Source: Acidobacteriota bacterium (lineage in GTDB: Bacteria; Acidobacteriota; Vicinamibacteria; Vicinamibacterales; CAVVIG01). Taken from it: 10,987 nucleotides of DNA. The translations under genes were made by a program, and so were the position numbers. Location of the stretch: contig QHWL01000023.1 of the NCBI GenBank assembly GCA_003222555.1, positions 1 through 10,987 of the forward strand, written 5' to 3'. The notes beneath the pieces were generated by a model. The model worked only from the letters and a program-made list of their open reading frames with translations. It did not search any database and was not told the DNA's origin. Each line of letters opens with the position of its first letter. The stretch's first letter is position 1. Below, one piece after another: positions 1-8,223 of the stretch.

Positions 1-2991
1 CTGAACCTCCCGCTCATCTGCACGAACGATGTGCACTACCTGCGCGAAACCGACGCGCACCCTCACGACATCCTGTTGTGCATCGGTACCGGCAAAGCGG
101 TGAGCGATCCCAAGCGGCTGCGATACGACAGCCGTCAATTTTTTCTGAAGACGCCGGACGAGATGGCGGAGGCCTTCAAGGATTTTCCCGACGCGCTGCG
201 GAACACGATGCGCATCGCCGAGCGCTGCGACGTGACGCTTGCGGAAGGCGAGAATTTCCTTCCCAACTTCGACGTGCCGCCTCCCTTCACGCTCGACCAA
301 TATTTCGCGCACATCGTGCGCGAGGGCTTTGCCGAACGCCTGCCGCGGCTTCAGCACCTCGCGTCGACCGGCGCGCTCCGCCAGACGATCGACGAGTACG
401 AAAGGCGGCTCTCGTACGAGATCGAGATGATCACGCGGATGCGGTATCCGGGCTACTTCCTGATCGTCTGGGATTTCATCCGCTACGCGCGCGAGCGGGG
501 TATTCCAGTGGGGCCGGGCCGCGGTTCGGCGGCGGGCAGCCTCGTGGCGTATTGCCTGCGCATCACCGACGTCGATCCGCTCAACTTCGACCTCCTCTTC
601 GAGCGCTTCCTGAACCCCGAGCGCGTGTCGCTGCCCGACATCGACGTCGATTTCTGCGAGCGGCGCCGCGGCGAGGTCATCGAGTACGTGACGCGCAAAT
701 ACGGCCGCGAGAACGTGGCGCAGATCATCACGTTCGGGACGATGAAAGCCAAGGCGGTGGTGCGCGACGTCGGGCGGGTGCTGGAGATGCCGTTTGCCGA
801 CGTGGACAAGGTCGCCAAGCTGATTCCGCCGACGCTCGACATGACGCTCGAGAAAGCGCTCGAGGAGAGCCAGACGCTGAGGAGCCTCGAGCAGAGCGAC
901 CCGAAGATGAAGGAGCTGCTGAGCGTCGCCCGGCGCCTCGAGGGGATGACGCGCCACGCCTCGGTCCATGCGGCGGGCGTCGTCATCGCGCCGAAGCCGA
1001 TCACCGAGTACGCGCCGCTCTATAAAGGGGCGCGCGACGAAATCACGACCCAGTGGTCGATGAACGAAATCGAGCGCATCGGCCTCCTCAAGATGGACTT
1101 TCTGGGGTTGAGCACGCTCACGCTCATCTTCGACGCCGTGGCCGAGATCAGGCGGACGACCGGGGTGGAGCTCGACATCGCGCACGTCCCGCTCGACGAT
1201 CCCAGCACGTATCAGCTGTTCCAGGACGGACAGACGTACGGCATCTTCCAGTTCGAAAGCAGCGGCATGCGCGACATTCTGCGAAAGGCGAAGCCGCAGA
1301 CGCTGGAGGATTTGATCGCGCTGAACGCGCTGTATCGGCCGGGGCCGCTGCGCAGCGGCATGGTCGACGATTTCATCGCCCGCAAAGGCGGGAAGGTCGA
1401 GATCAAGTACGAGCTGCCCGAGCTCGAGCCGATTCTGCGCGACACCTACGGCGTGATTGCGTATCAGGAGCAGGTGATGCGCATCTCGAACGAGCTCGCC
1501 GGCTTTACGCTGGGCGAAGCCGACCTCCTCCGCAAGGCGATGGGCAAGAAGAACGCCGACGTGATGCAGGCGCAGCGCGCGCGGTTCACCGAGGGCGCGA
1601 AGAAGCGCGGCATCAGCGAACGGAAAGCCACGCGGGTCTTCGATCTCATGGAGCACTTCGCCGGCTACGGGTTCAATAAATCGCATTCGACGGCGTATGC
1701 GCTGCTCGCGTATCAGACGGCGTACTTGAAGGCGAACTACCCGTGGCACTTCGCGGCGGCGCTGCTCACGATCGAGGCGCAGAACACCGACAAGCTGGCG
1801 GTGTATCTCGGCGAGTGCCGGGAGCGCGGCATTCCGGTGCTGCCGCCCGACATCAACGAAAGCGAGCTCCGTTTCACCGTCATGCCCGATGGCGTGCGCT
1901 TCGGCCTCACGGCGATCAAGAACGTCGGCGAGGGCGCCATTCAGACGCTCCTCGAGGTGCGCAAGACGCGAGGGCGCATCACGTCGCTGCACGGGCTCTG
2001 CGAGGATCTCGATCTACGTCTCATGAACAAGCGGGTGTTCGAGAGCCTGGTGAAAGCCGGAGCGCTCGACTCTCTCGCGCACGGCGACGCCAGGCTCGAG
2101 CCGGTGAGGTCGGCGGCCCTGCGGCCCCGACTGTTGGCCAGCATCGACCTAGCGTGCGAGCACGGCGCCCGGCACCAGCGCGACAAAAGTGAAGGGCAGG
2201 CGCAGCTGTTTGGTGGCTTCGGCGCCGACGATCGCCGCGACGCGGGCGACGACCGGCCGATGGCCGCGCAGCTTCCGGACGCGGCGCCCTGGACCGAGAC
2301 CGAGCAGCTGTCCTTCGAGAAGGAAACGCTCGGGTTGTACTTTAGCGGCCACCCCATGGACCGCTACGCGAGCGAGCTGAAGGCGTTCGGCGCGCGCGGG
2401 ACGGCCGAGCTCGCGGAACTGCCGACAAATGGATCGGGCGCCGATCCATCGGTTGCCGACCTCCCGAAGCCGATCGAAGCTCAGACGGTCGTGAGCGACG
2501 TGATCATCGGGGGCGTCGTCGCCGCGTGCCGCCAGCTCAAGACGCGCAAGGGCGACCGCATGGCCGTATTCACGCTCGAAGACGCGCAGGGCGGGGTGGA
2601 GGTCATCGCGTTTCCCGAGACCTACCAGCGCAGCGCGAGCCTGATCGAGACCGGCACGCTGATCGTGGTTCGCGGCAAGCTGGAGCGAGACGACGAGTCG
2701 GTGCGGATTCTGGCGTCAGAGATTCTGTCGATCGACGGCGTGCGCGAGCGATTGGCGCGCGAGGTGGCGATTCGCGTGAGGATGCCCGCCGATCGCGGCA
2801 CCTTCGAGGCGCTCGGCGAGATCTTCTCGCGGCATCGCGGCGATCGCCGCGTATCGTTTGAGATCGAGCTGCCGTCCGGGCGCTTGCGCGTCAAGGCGGA
2901 CGTCTCGTCGCAGATCCGCGTGCGTCCGTCATCGACGCTCATTGCGGAAGTCGAACAGATCGTCGGACCGGGGTCGGTGTCCCTGCGCTGA
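1..2991 (+). CDS. dnaE: DNA polymerase III alpha subunit (DnaE), 5' end cut off by window
   Basis: This is the replicative C-family DNA polymerase, the catalytic subunit of the Pol III holoenzyme. The reading frame is open from base 1 and gives 996 residues; by comparison with E. coli DnaE about 190-200 N-terminal residues (most of the PHP domain) are missing. The palm motif PDIDVDFC carries the first two catalytic aspartates at fragment residues 213 and 215, and KMDFLGL carries the third at 366. Other family blocks seen are VGPGRGSAAGSLVAY, FNPERVSLPD-like text, RPGPLRSGMVD, YQEQVM and FAGYGFNKSHS. QAQLF at 733-737 fits the internal beta-clamp binding motif. An OB-fold follows at about 833-911, then the usual C-terminal domain. 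All this fits DnaE1 rather than the mutagenic ImuC/DnaE2 type. accA follows after 141 bp, an order also found in Enterobacteria. A 21-bp palindrome lies in the variable linker before the OB-fold. Confidence 0.97.
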   Translation: MNLPLICTNDVHYLRETDAHPHDILLCIGTGKAVSDPKRLRYDSRQFFLKTPDEMAEAFKDFPDALRNTMRIAERCDVTLAEGENFLPNFDVPPPFTLDQYFAHIVREGFAERLPRLQHLASTGALRQTIDEYERRLSYEIEMITRMRYPGYFLIVWDFIRYARERGIPVGPGRGSAAGSLVAYCLRITDVDPLNFDLLFERFLNPERVSLPDIDVDFCERRRGEVIEYVTRKYGRENVAQIITFGTMKAKAVVRDVGRVLEMPFADVDKVAKLIPPTLDMTLEKALEESQTLRSLEQSDPKMKELLSVARRLEGMTRHASVHAAGVVIAPKPITEYAPLYKGARDEITTQWSMNEIERIGLLKMDFLGLSTLTLIFDAVAEIRRTTGVELDIAHVPLDDPSTYQLFQDGQTYGIFQFESSGMRDILRKAKPQTLEDLIALNALYRPGPLRSGMVDDFIARKGGKVEIKYELPELEPILRDTYGVIAYQEQVMRISNELAGFTLGEADLLRKAMGKKNADVMQAQRARFTEGAKKRGISERKATRVFDLMEHFAGYGFNKSHSTAYALLAYQTAYLKANYPWHFAAALLTIEAQNTDKLAVYLGECRERGIPVLPPDINESELRFTVMPDGVRFGLTAIKNVGEGAIQTLLEVRKTRGRITSLHGLCEDLDLRLMNKRVFESLVKAGALDSLAHGDARLEPVRSAALRPRLLASIDLACEHGARHQRDKSEGQAQLFGGFGADDRRDAGDDRPMAAQLPDAAPWTETEQLSFEKETLGLYFSGHPMDRYASELKAFGARGTAELAELPTNGSGADPSVADLPKPIEAQTVVSDVIIGGVVAACRQLKTRKGDRMAVFTLEDAQGGVEVIAFPETYQRSASLIETGTLIVVRGKLERDDESVRILASEILSIDGVRERLAREVAIRVRMPADRGTFEALGEIFSRHRGDRRVSFEIELPSGRLRVKADVSSQIRVRPSSTLIAEVEQIVGPGSVSLR
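2429..2449. repeat. Perfect 9-bp palindrome with 3-base loop inside dnaE
   Basis: ATGGATCGG is followed by GCG and then CCGATCCAT, so the arms match at all nine positions. It codes for part of a non-conserved linker (NGSGADPS) between the polymerase core and the OB-fold of DnaE. It may be a small in-frame insertion or a chance palindrome; I see no second copy in the window. Confidence 0.5.
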
Positions 2992-3009
2992 CGTTTCGTG
3001 CGGTTTCTC

Positions 3010-3103
3010 AATGCAACCACGAAGACACGAAAAGCGCGAAGAAGAACACGAAGAAGAATACGTTTTGGTTTTCTTCGTGTCTTCGTGCTTTCGTGGTTGC
3101 ATT
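3010..3103. repeat. Intergenic inverted-repeat element 1 (dnaE/accA spacer)
   Basis: The outer 14 bases AATGCAACCACGAA (3010-3023) are perfectly complementary to TTCGTGGTTGCATT (3090-3103). Inside them both arms carry degenerate CACGAAGA units that pair imperfectly with bulges. The left side has no T from 3013 to 3058, and the right side is T-rich. The element fills most of the spacer between dnaE and accA. There is no run of T after the 3' arm, so it is not a standard intrinsic terminator. It belongs with the elements at 4140, 6021 and 8223, which share the ACCAC end and the short tandem units. Confidence 0.85.
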
Positions 3104-3125
3104 CAAATGATGCACACACGCTGAC

Positions 3126-3131
3126 GAGGAG
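3126..3131 (+). promoter_or_regulatory. Shine-Dalgarno-like GAGGAG before accA
   Basis: GAGGAG lies only one base before the ATG at 3133. That is much closer than the usual 5-9 bases, so it may work poorly or not at all. It is nevertheless the best ribosome-binding-like string before any gene start in the window. The start itself rests on alignment with AccA N-termini, not on this site. Confidence 0.35.
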
Positions 3132-3132
3132 T

Positions 3133-4104
3133 ATGGCGCCGGACACCTTGGAGTTCGAAGAGTCGATCGCCGTGATCCTGAAGGAAATCGAGGCGCTCGC
3201 GCTGCTGCCGGCCACCGAGGCGCGCGACCGCCAAATGGAGTCGCACCGTGGGCGGCTCGAGTCGACTCGCGCGCAGCTCTACGCGTCGCTGACACCCTGG
3301 CAGCGCGTGCAGGTCGCGCGGCATCCAAGTCGGCCCGGGTTCGAGGATTTCATCGCGCGCCTCTTTACTGGTTTCCTCGAGATTCACGGCGACCGCCGAT
3401 TCGCCGACGACCACGCCGTCATGAGCGGCTTCGCGGAATACCACGGCGAGCGGGTGCTGGTGGTCGGCCACGTCAAAGGCACCGACACGAAGGCGAAGAT
3501 TCACCGCAATTTCGGCTACGCGCGTCCCGAAGGGTATCGCAAAGCGCTTCGCACGATGCGCCTCGCCGAAAAGTTCCGGCGGCCGATCGTCGTGTTCGTC
3601 GACACGCCGGCGGCCTATCCCGGCATCGAATCGGAAGAGCGCGGCGTGGCGGAGGCGATCGCCGTCAATCTGCGCGACATGATGCTGCTCGACACGCCGG
3701 TCATCGTCATCGTCAGCGGTGAGGGCGGGAGCGGCGGCGCGCTCGGCATCGCGGTCGGGGATCGTGTGTTGATGCAGGAGTTCGCAATCTACAGCGTCAT
3801 CCCGCCCGAAGGGTGCGCCGCGATTTTATGGCGCGATCCGGCGAAGAAGGTCGAGGCGGCCGCCGCGCTCAAGCTCACGGCGCCGGATCTGCTCAAGGCG
3901 GGACTCATCGACGAGATCGTGCCCGAACCGGTCGGCGGCGCGCACACGGACCCGGTCGCAGCGGCCCGCATGGTCGATGAGGTGCTGGCGCGAGCGCTGA
4001 CAGAGGTCAGCGCGCTCGACAGCGACACGCGTCTCGGGCGGCGCTATGAGAAGTTCAGGAATATGGGGAGGGTGGGAATAGATTTCGTTGAGGAGGGTCG
4101 TTGA
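3133..4104 (+). CDS. accA: Acetyl-CoA carboxylase carboxyltransferase subunit alpha (AccA)
   Basis: AccA pairs with AccD to form the carboxyltransferase, which moves CO2 from biotinyl-BCCP to acetyl-CoA and makes malonyl-CoA for fatty-acid synthesis in the cytoplasm. The product has 323 residues, close to the 319 of E. coli. The start MAPDTLEFEESI aligns with the E. coli start MSLNFLDFEQPI. Family blocks follow: WQRVQVARHPSRP, GDRRFADD, RNFGYARPEGYRKALR, FVDTPAAYPGIESEERG, the glycine-rich GEGGSGGALGI loop (about 196-206), YSVIPPEGCAAILWRD (220-235) and PEPVGGAH. There is no zinc finger, as expected, because that belongs to AccD, which is not in the window. The frame stays open upstream to an ATG at 2998, but that extension would translate the spacer repeat into an Arg-rich tail, so I reject it. 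Confidence 0.97.
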   Translation: MAPDTLEFEESIAVILKEIEALALLPATEARDRQMESHRGRLESTRAQLYASLTPWQRVQVARHPSRPGFEDFIARLFTGFLEIHGDRRFADDHAVMSGFAEYHGERVLVVGHVKGTDTKAKIHRNFGYARPEGYRKALRTMRLAEKFRRPIVVFVDTPAAYPGIESEERGVAEAIAVNLRDMMLLDTPVIVIVSGEGGSGGALGIAVGDRVLMQEFAIYSVIPPEGCAAILWRDPAKKVEAAAALKLTAPDLLKAGLIDEIVPEPVGGAHTDPVAAARMVDEVLARALTEVSALDSDTRLGRRYEKFRNMGRVGIDFVEEGR

Positions 4105-4139
4105 TACGCCGTCGGGTAGTTCGTTTCCGGCGCTGAGTT

Positions 4140-4254
4140 ACCACGAAGGACACAAAGGACACAAAGGTTCAATCCTGATCATCGCGCGAGCGTGACTCGC
4201 TTCATTGGGACGCATGAAGGCCCGACCCTTCGTGTCCTTTGTGTCCATCGTGGT
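4140..4254. repeat. Intergenic inverted-repeat element 2 (accA/recJ spacer)
   Basis: The 28-base arms lie at 4140-4167 and 4227-4254. The left arm starts ACCACGAAGGACACAAAGG, and 26 of 28 positions pair with the right arm. The left arm contains no T and is half A. It consists of an ACCACGAAG head followed by 9-base GACACAAAG units. The 59-base middle part (4168-4226) contains two small stem candidates: GCGAG/CTCGC at 4186-4200 and CTTCAT/ATGAAG at 4200-4219. These share base 4200, so they cannot both form fully. No T-run follows. The rest of the 185-bp spacer shows nothing clear. Confidence 0.9.
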
Positions 4255-4289
4255 GAAGCGGCGCCGAAGCAAGTGCGGGACCATACGTA

Positions 4290-6014
4290 ATGTCGCCGAT
4301 CTCTCCGCGCTGGGACCACCAAGTCTGCGACGATCGGGCCGCCGCGGCTCTTGCGGCGGCGCTCGGTCTGGCGCAGCCCGTTGCGCGGCTGCTCTGTCAG
4401 CGCGGCCTGGGCGACCCTGAACTGGCTGCGCGTTTCTTGAAGCCGTCGCTTGATCAGCTGCACGACCCGATGGCCCTCGCCGACATGCGGACCGCCGTCG
4501 ATCGCATCATGGCCGCCGTGACGCGCAAGGAGCGGATCGCCATTCACGGCGACTACGACGTCGACGGCATCACCTCGACGGTCATCCTTCGGCGCGCGCT
4601 GGAGCTCCTGGGCGCCGACGTCGTGCACTTCATCCCGGAACGGTTGCGCGACGGCTACGGCCTGCAGCCGGCCGCCATCGACCGCCTGCACGCCGAGGGC
4701 GTCGCGCTGGCGATTTCCGTGGACTGCGGCATTCGCGGGGCCGACGCGGCGCGGCGGGCGCGCGAGCTCGGCGTCGATTTGATCATCACGGACCATCACG
4801 AGCCCGACAGCGAGCTGCCGCCGGCGCTGGCCGTCATCAACCCCAAGCGACACGACTGCACCTATCCCGACAAGTACCTGGCCGGCGTCGGCGTTGCGCT
4901 GAAACTCGTGCAAGCGCTCTGCCGGCAGGCGGGACGGGACAGCTGGTTGCCGGGATTCGTCAAGATTGCCGCCATCGGCACGCTCGCCGACGTGGTGCCG
5001 CTGGTCGGCGAGAACCGCGTGATCGCGAAGATCGGGCTCGATCTCCTGTCGCGCGGTCCCCACAAGATCGGACTGCGGTCGCTGCTCGACGTGTCGGGAC
5101 TGAGCGGCAAGACCATCGACAGCTACCACATCTCTTTCATGGTCGCGCCGCGCGTGAACGCCGCCGGCCGCATGAGCACGCCCGACATCGCGATGCGTCT
5201 GCTGATGGCGTCCGACGAGGCAATGGGCGACCAGACGCGCGCGCTCGCCGAGCAGCTCGATGGCGAGAACGTGCGCCGTCAGCAAGAGGAGGCGGAGATT
5301 CTCGCCGCCGCCAGAAAAATTGTTCAGACCGACCCGGACGTCGGGGCGCGGTCGGTGCTGGTCGTTGCCGGCGACGGATGGCACCGAGGCGTCATCGGCA
5401 TCGTCGCCTCGAAACTGGTCGACGCGTTTCATCGACCTGCCATCGTTTTGTCGATCGACGGCGAGATCGCTCACGGGTCGTGCCGGAGCATTCCGCATTT
5501 CGATCTGCTCGCGGCGCTCGAGCGCTGTGCGGATCTCCTCGTCCGGTTCGGGGGCCACAAACAGGCGGCCGGCCTCATCCTGGACACGGCGCGGATCAAG
5601 GACCTGCGCGGGGCGATCAATGTCGTGGCCGACGAAACGCTGGGCCCCGAGGATCTGATGCCGCGGCTGCGCATCGACGGCGTTCTGACGTTTCGCGGCA
5701 TCACCGGCGGCGTCGCCTCCGGCGTCGCCTCGCTTGCGCCGTTCGGCGCAGGCAATCCGCGGCCAGTGTTCGTCGCCCGCAGGGTCGAGATTGTCGACGG
5801 CCCGCGCAAGCTGAAGGAGCGGCACCTCAAGATGGCGCTCAAGCAGGAAGGGCGCATCTTCCGCGCGGTCGCCTGGCGCGCCGCGGAGCGCTTCGACTAC
5901 CTCGCCCAGCACAAAGCGGCGCTCGACGTCGCCTTCTCTCTCGAGCAGAATCAGTACAATGGAGAAAGCTACGTCGAATTGACGCTCGCGGATCTCAAGG
6001 GCTCGGAACCCTAG
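4290..6014 (+). CDS. recJ: Single-stranded-DNA-specific exonuclease RecJ
   Basis: RecJ is a 5'-to-3' single-strand DNA exonuclease that uses Mn/Mg and acts in the RecF recombination pathway, mismatch repair and fork processing. The 574-residue product matches the usual size (577 in E. coli). The DHH phosphoesterase domain shows DYDVDG at 88-93, the VDCG block with Asp145, and TDHH with DHH at 168-170. The DHHA1 domain shows FGGHKQAAG with GGH at 421-423. The C-terminal part (about 455-570) looks like the RecJ OB domain and ends with the typical LEQNQYNGESYVEL stretch. The ATG at 4290 gives the usual short lead to the first helices; a weak GGGA lies 9 bases upstream. The gene stands 185 bp after accA and is followed by another inverted-repeat spacer. 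A long antisense frame covers it but is only a codon shadow. Confidence 0.96.
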   Translation: MSPISPRWDHQVCDDRAAAALAAALGLAQPVARLLCQRGLGDPELAARFLKPSLDQLHDPMALADMRTAVDRIMAAVTRKERIAIHGDYDVDGITSTVILRRALELLGADVVHFIPERLRDGYGLQPAAIDRLHAEGVALAISVDCGIRGADAARRARELGVDLIITDHHEPDSELPPALAVINPKRHDCTYPDKYLAGVGVALKLVQALCRQAGRDSWLPGFVKIAAIGTLADVVPLVGENRVIAKIGLDLLSRGPHKIGLRSLLDVSGLSGKTIDSYHISFMVAPRVNAAGRMSTPDIAMRLLMASDEAMGDQTRALAEQLDGENVRRQQEEAEILAAARKIVQTDPDVGARSVLVVAGDGWHRGVIGIVASKLVDAFHRPAIVLSIDGEIAHGSCRSIPHFDLLAALERCADLLVRFGGHKQAAGLILDTARIKDLRGAINVVADETLGPEDLMPRLRIDGVLTFRGITGGVASGVASLAPFGAGNPRPVFVARRVEIVDGPRKLKERHLKMALKQEGRIFRAVAWRAAERFDYLAQHKAALDVAFSLEQNQYNGESYVELTLADLKGSEP

Positions 6015-6020
6015 AAAAAT

Positions 6021-6115
6021 GCTCCACCACTGAGAACACGGAGGATAGACGGAGATCACAGCGTCGAGGTCTTTTCCGTGAACTCGGTTCTTGTCCGTGT
6101 CCTCCGTGGTAGAGC
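6021..6115. repeat. Intergenic inverted-repeat element 3 (recJ/lptCA spacer)
   Basis: The outer arms at 6021-6042 (GCTCCACCACTGAGAACACGGA) and 6094-6115 pair at 19 of 22 positions. Inner arms at 6050-6061 and 6076-6087 pair at about 9 of 12, leaving a 14-base loop. The units here are of the CGGAGGACACGGA type rather than the GGACACAAAGG type. Complementarity goes past the ACCAC core into GCTC/GAGC, which only this element has. It occupies nearly the whole 112-bp spacer and ends 11 bases before the lptCA start codon. Confidence 0.8.
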
Positions 6116-6126
6116 CTTTTGTGACC

Positions 6127-8223
6127 ATGACCAAGCGAAATCGCCGGGCGCGCCTCATCATTGCCGTCTTTGCGGTCGCGTTTGCTGTCGTGGTCGCGTT
6201 CGAGTTCAGGCCCCGGCCGGCCATCAGCGTCGCGGCGCCGGTCGCGCGCACCGATTTGAAGGCGGTGGTCGAGAGCACGGGCGGCCGCGTCATGCGCGTC
6301 AAGCGCGAACACGAAGACGTCAGCGTCGAGTACGACCGCCAGCTGACCTACGCCGACGGGTCCACCAAGCTCCTGGGTGTGAAAGTCACCACCGACGAGC
6401 GCGGCGGAGGACGGGCGTTCACGGTGACGGGGAAGGAAGGGCAAGTCGGTCAGAACGACTCGGTCGTGGCGTTGAACGGCGACGTGACGCTCGTGGCCAG
6501 CGACGGCTTCACGGCGAAGACCGAGCACGCGACCTACAGCGACAGCGAGGGCCTCGTTCGCGCGCCGGGCCCCGTCGAGTTTGCCCACGACCGGATGTCG
6601 GGCTCCGGCGTCGGCATGACCTACGACAAGAACCGCGACGTCCTCTCGATTCTCGATCGGGCCGTCGTCCACATGGCGCCCGATCGGGACGGCGGCACAT
6701 CGGCGGAGGTGGCGTCGAGCGCGGCGACATTTGCCCGGCGCAAGAAAAACGTGCGGTTCGAACGCGGCCTCAAAAGTCGGCGCGAGGGTCAGCTCATCGA
6801 AGCCGACGCCGGCGTCGCCTACTTGACCCCCGATGAAAAGCGAATCGACCAGCTCGAGCTGCGCGGCAACTCGAGCATCGCGCGGACCAACGCCGGGGCC
6901 GGCGGTTTGCAGAGGATGACCGGGCGCGACATCACCCTGAAGTACGGGTCCGACGGCCAGGCGCTTCAGCACGCGCTCGTCGACGGCGACGGGGTGCTTC
7001 AATTAGCGGGCGAAACTGGAAGGCCGGGACGGCAAATCACCGCCAACACCGTCGACATCGTCCTGGCCCCTGACGGCTCGACGCCGACCGCCGTCCTGGG
7101 ACGAGGGGCCGTCACGCTGACGTTTCCCGCCGACCCAGGCGGCGCCGCGCGCACGATCGACGCCGCGACCCTCGACGCGAAGGGCGAACCTGGGCGCGGA
7201 CTCACCAGCGCGCAGTTCAACGGGAACGTCCGGTATCGGGAACGAAGCGAGTCGATCGATCGCGCCGTCAGTTCAGGCGCGCTCGATGTTGCGTTGAAGC
7301 CCGGCATGAGCGCGATCGAGGTCGCGAGATTCGCGCATGCCGTCCGCTTCGAAGAAGGGAAGTTGGCGACGCTGTCGGCGACCGCGCGGTACGACCTCGA
7401 CAAAGGGATCGTGGAGCTGACCGGCGCCGAGGCCGGGATCGCCGCGCCGCACGTCGTCAACGAACAGATTTCGGTCGACGCGACGCGCATCGACGTCACG
7501 CTCGACGGGCCGAAACTGCGGGCCGTCGGAAACGTGAAGAGCGTCCTGCAGCCGCCCACGAAAGGCGCGCAAAAGAACGCCGCGAGGTTGCCGTCGCTGC
7601 TGAAGCAGGATCAGCCGGTGAATGTGACCGGCGACGATCTGAATTACGACGGCGTGGCGTCGAGAGCTGCCTACACGGGTAAGGCGCAGCTCTGGCAGGG
7701 TGATACGAGCGTGCGCGGCGACTCGCTCGTCATCGACAGCAAGACGGGCGATCTCGACGCCAGCGGCTCGGTGGCGACGAGCGTCATGTTGGAGCAGGTG
7801 GACAAAGACAAGAAACGGGAGCGCGTCCGTTCGGTCGCGACGGGGAAGGATTTCAAGTACGAGGAGTCGGTCCGCCGCGCCACGTACAGCGGCGACGCGC
7901 ACCTGAGCGGGCCGCAGGGCGAATTGACCGCGGCGACCATCGAGCTGTATCTGACGCCGTCGGGCGACGAGCTGGATCGCGCCGAGGCGTCCGACAGCCT
8001 CACCTTGCACGAGCAGAACCGGAAGACGGTCGGCTCACACATGAGATACACGGCGGCCGACGAGCGATACGTCGTCACTGGCGCGCCGGTCTCGATCGTG
8101 GATCAATGCGGCCGCGAAACCATCGGCAAGACGTTGACCTTCGTCAAAGCCACCGATACGATCGACGTCGACGGCAACCAGCGCATTCGCACGCAAACGA
8201 AGGGTGGTGGGAAATGCCCGTAA
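6127..8223 (+). CDS. lptC: LPS export periplasmic protein, LptC joined to LptA/OstA-like domains
   Basis: This is most likely the periplasmic bridge of the LPS exporter that links the inner-membrane LptBFG complex to LptD. The 698-residue product starts with a basic tail (KRNRRAR) and one hydrophobic segment at about 10-25, which fits an N-in membrane anchor as in LptC. An LptC-type region covers about 114-183 (LNGDVTLVASDGF, then MSGSGVGMTYDKNRDVLSI). Further beta-rich stretches resemble OstA/LptA units, for example at 446-478 and around VTGDDLNYDG (500-509) and YSGDAHLSG (587 on). E. coli LptC and LptA together have about 376 residues, so this chain is far longer. The only two cysteines are 661 and 697, next to the C-terminus. 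lptB follows, which supports the assignment. ATG 6127 is chosen because it gives the short basic lead; GTG 6121 is possible and TTG 6091 lies in the repeat. No Shine-Dalgarno is visible. Domain borders are estimates. Confidence 0.8.
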   Translation: MTKRNRRARLIIAVFAVAFAVVVAFEFRPRPAISVAAPVARTDLKAVVESTGGRVMRVKREHEDVSVEYDRQLTYADGSTKLLGVKVTTDERGGGRAFTVTGKEGQVGQNDSVVALNGDVTLVASDGFTAKTEHATYSDSEGLVRAPGPVEFAHDRMSGSGVGMTYDKNRDVLSILDRAVVHMAPDRDGGTSAEVASSAATFARRKKNVRFERGLKSRREGQLIEADAGVAYLTPDEKRIDQLELRGNSSIARTNAGAGGLQRMTGRDITLKYGSDGQALQHALVDGDGVLQLAGETGRPGRQITANTVDIVLAPDGSTPTAVLGRGAVTLTFPADPGGAARTIDAATLDAKGEPGRGLTSAQFNGNVRYRERSESIDRAVSSGALDVALKPGMSAIEVARFAHAVRFEEGKLATLSATARYDLDKGIVELTGAEAGIAAPHVVNEQISVDATRIDVTLDGPKLRAVGNVKSVLQPPTKGAQKNAARLPSLLKQDQPVNVTGDDLNYDGVASRAAYTGKAQLWQGDTSVRGDSLVIDSKTGDLDASGSVATSVMLEQVDKDKKRERVRSVATGKDFKYEESVRRATYSGDAHLSGPQGELTAATIELYLTPSGDELDRAEASDSLTLHEQNRKTVGSHMRYTAADERYVVTGAPVSIVDQCGRETIGKTLTFVKATDTIDVDGNQRIRTQTKGGGKCP

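Noticed and set aside
2836..2851. 16-base palindrome CGCGGCGATCGCCGCG in dnaE
   Set aside because: It consists of common GC-rich Arg/Asp/Gly codons in a coding stretch; such palindromes arise easily by chance at this base composition.
2998..3132. Upstream ATG that would add 45 residues to AccA
   Set aside because: The added part translates the inverted repeat into an Arg/Thr-rich tail, and the AccA family starts at the ATG at 3133.
6091..6126. TTG start at 6091 for the LptC-like gene
   Set aside because: It lies within the 3' arm of element 3; the ATG at 6127 gives a normal short basic lead before the membrane segment.
4179..6302. A 707-codon open frame on the minus strand opposite recJ
   Set aside because: It lies antisense to a clear recJ, is dominated by Arg, Asp, His and Val as expected of a shadow frame in GC-rich codons, has no family motif, and its ends fall in the spacer repeat and the next gene.
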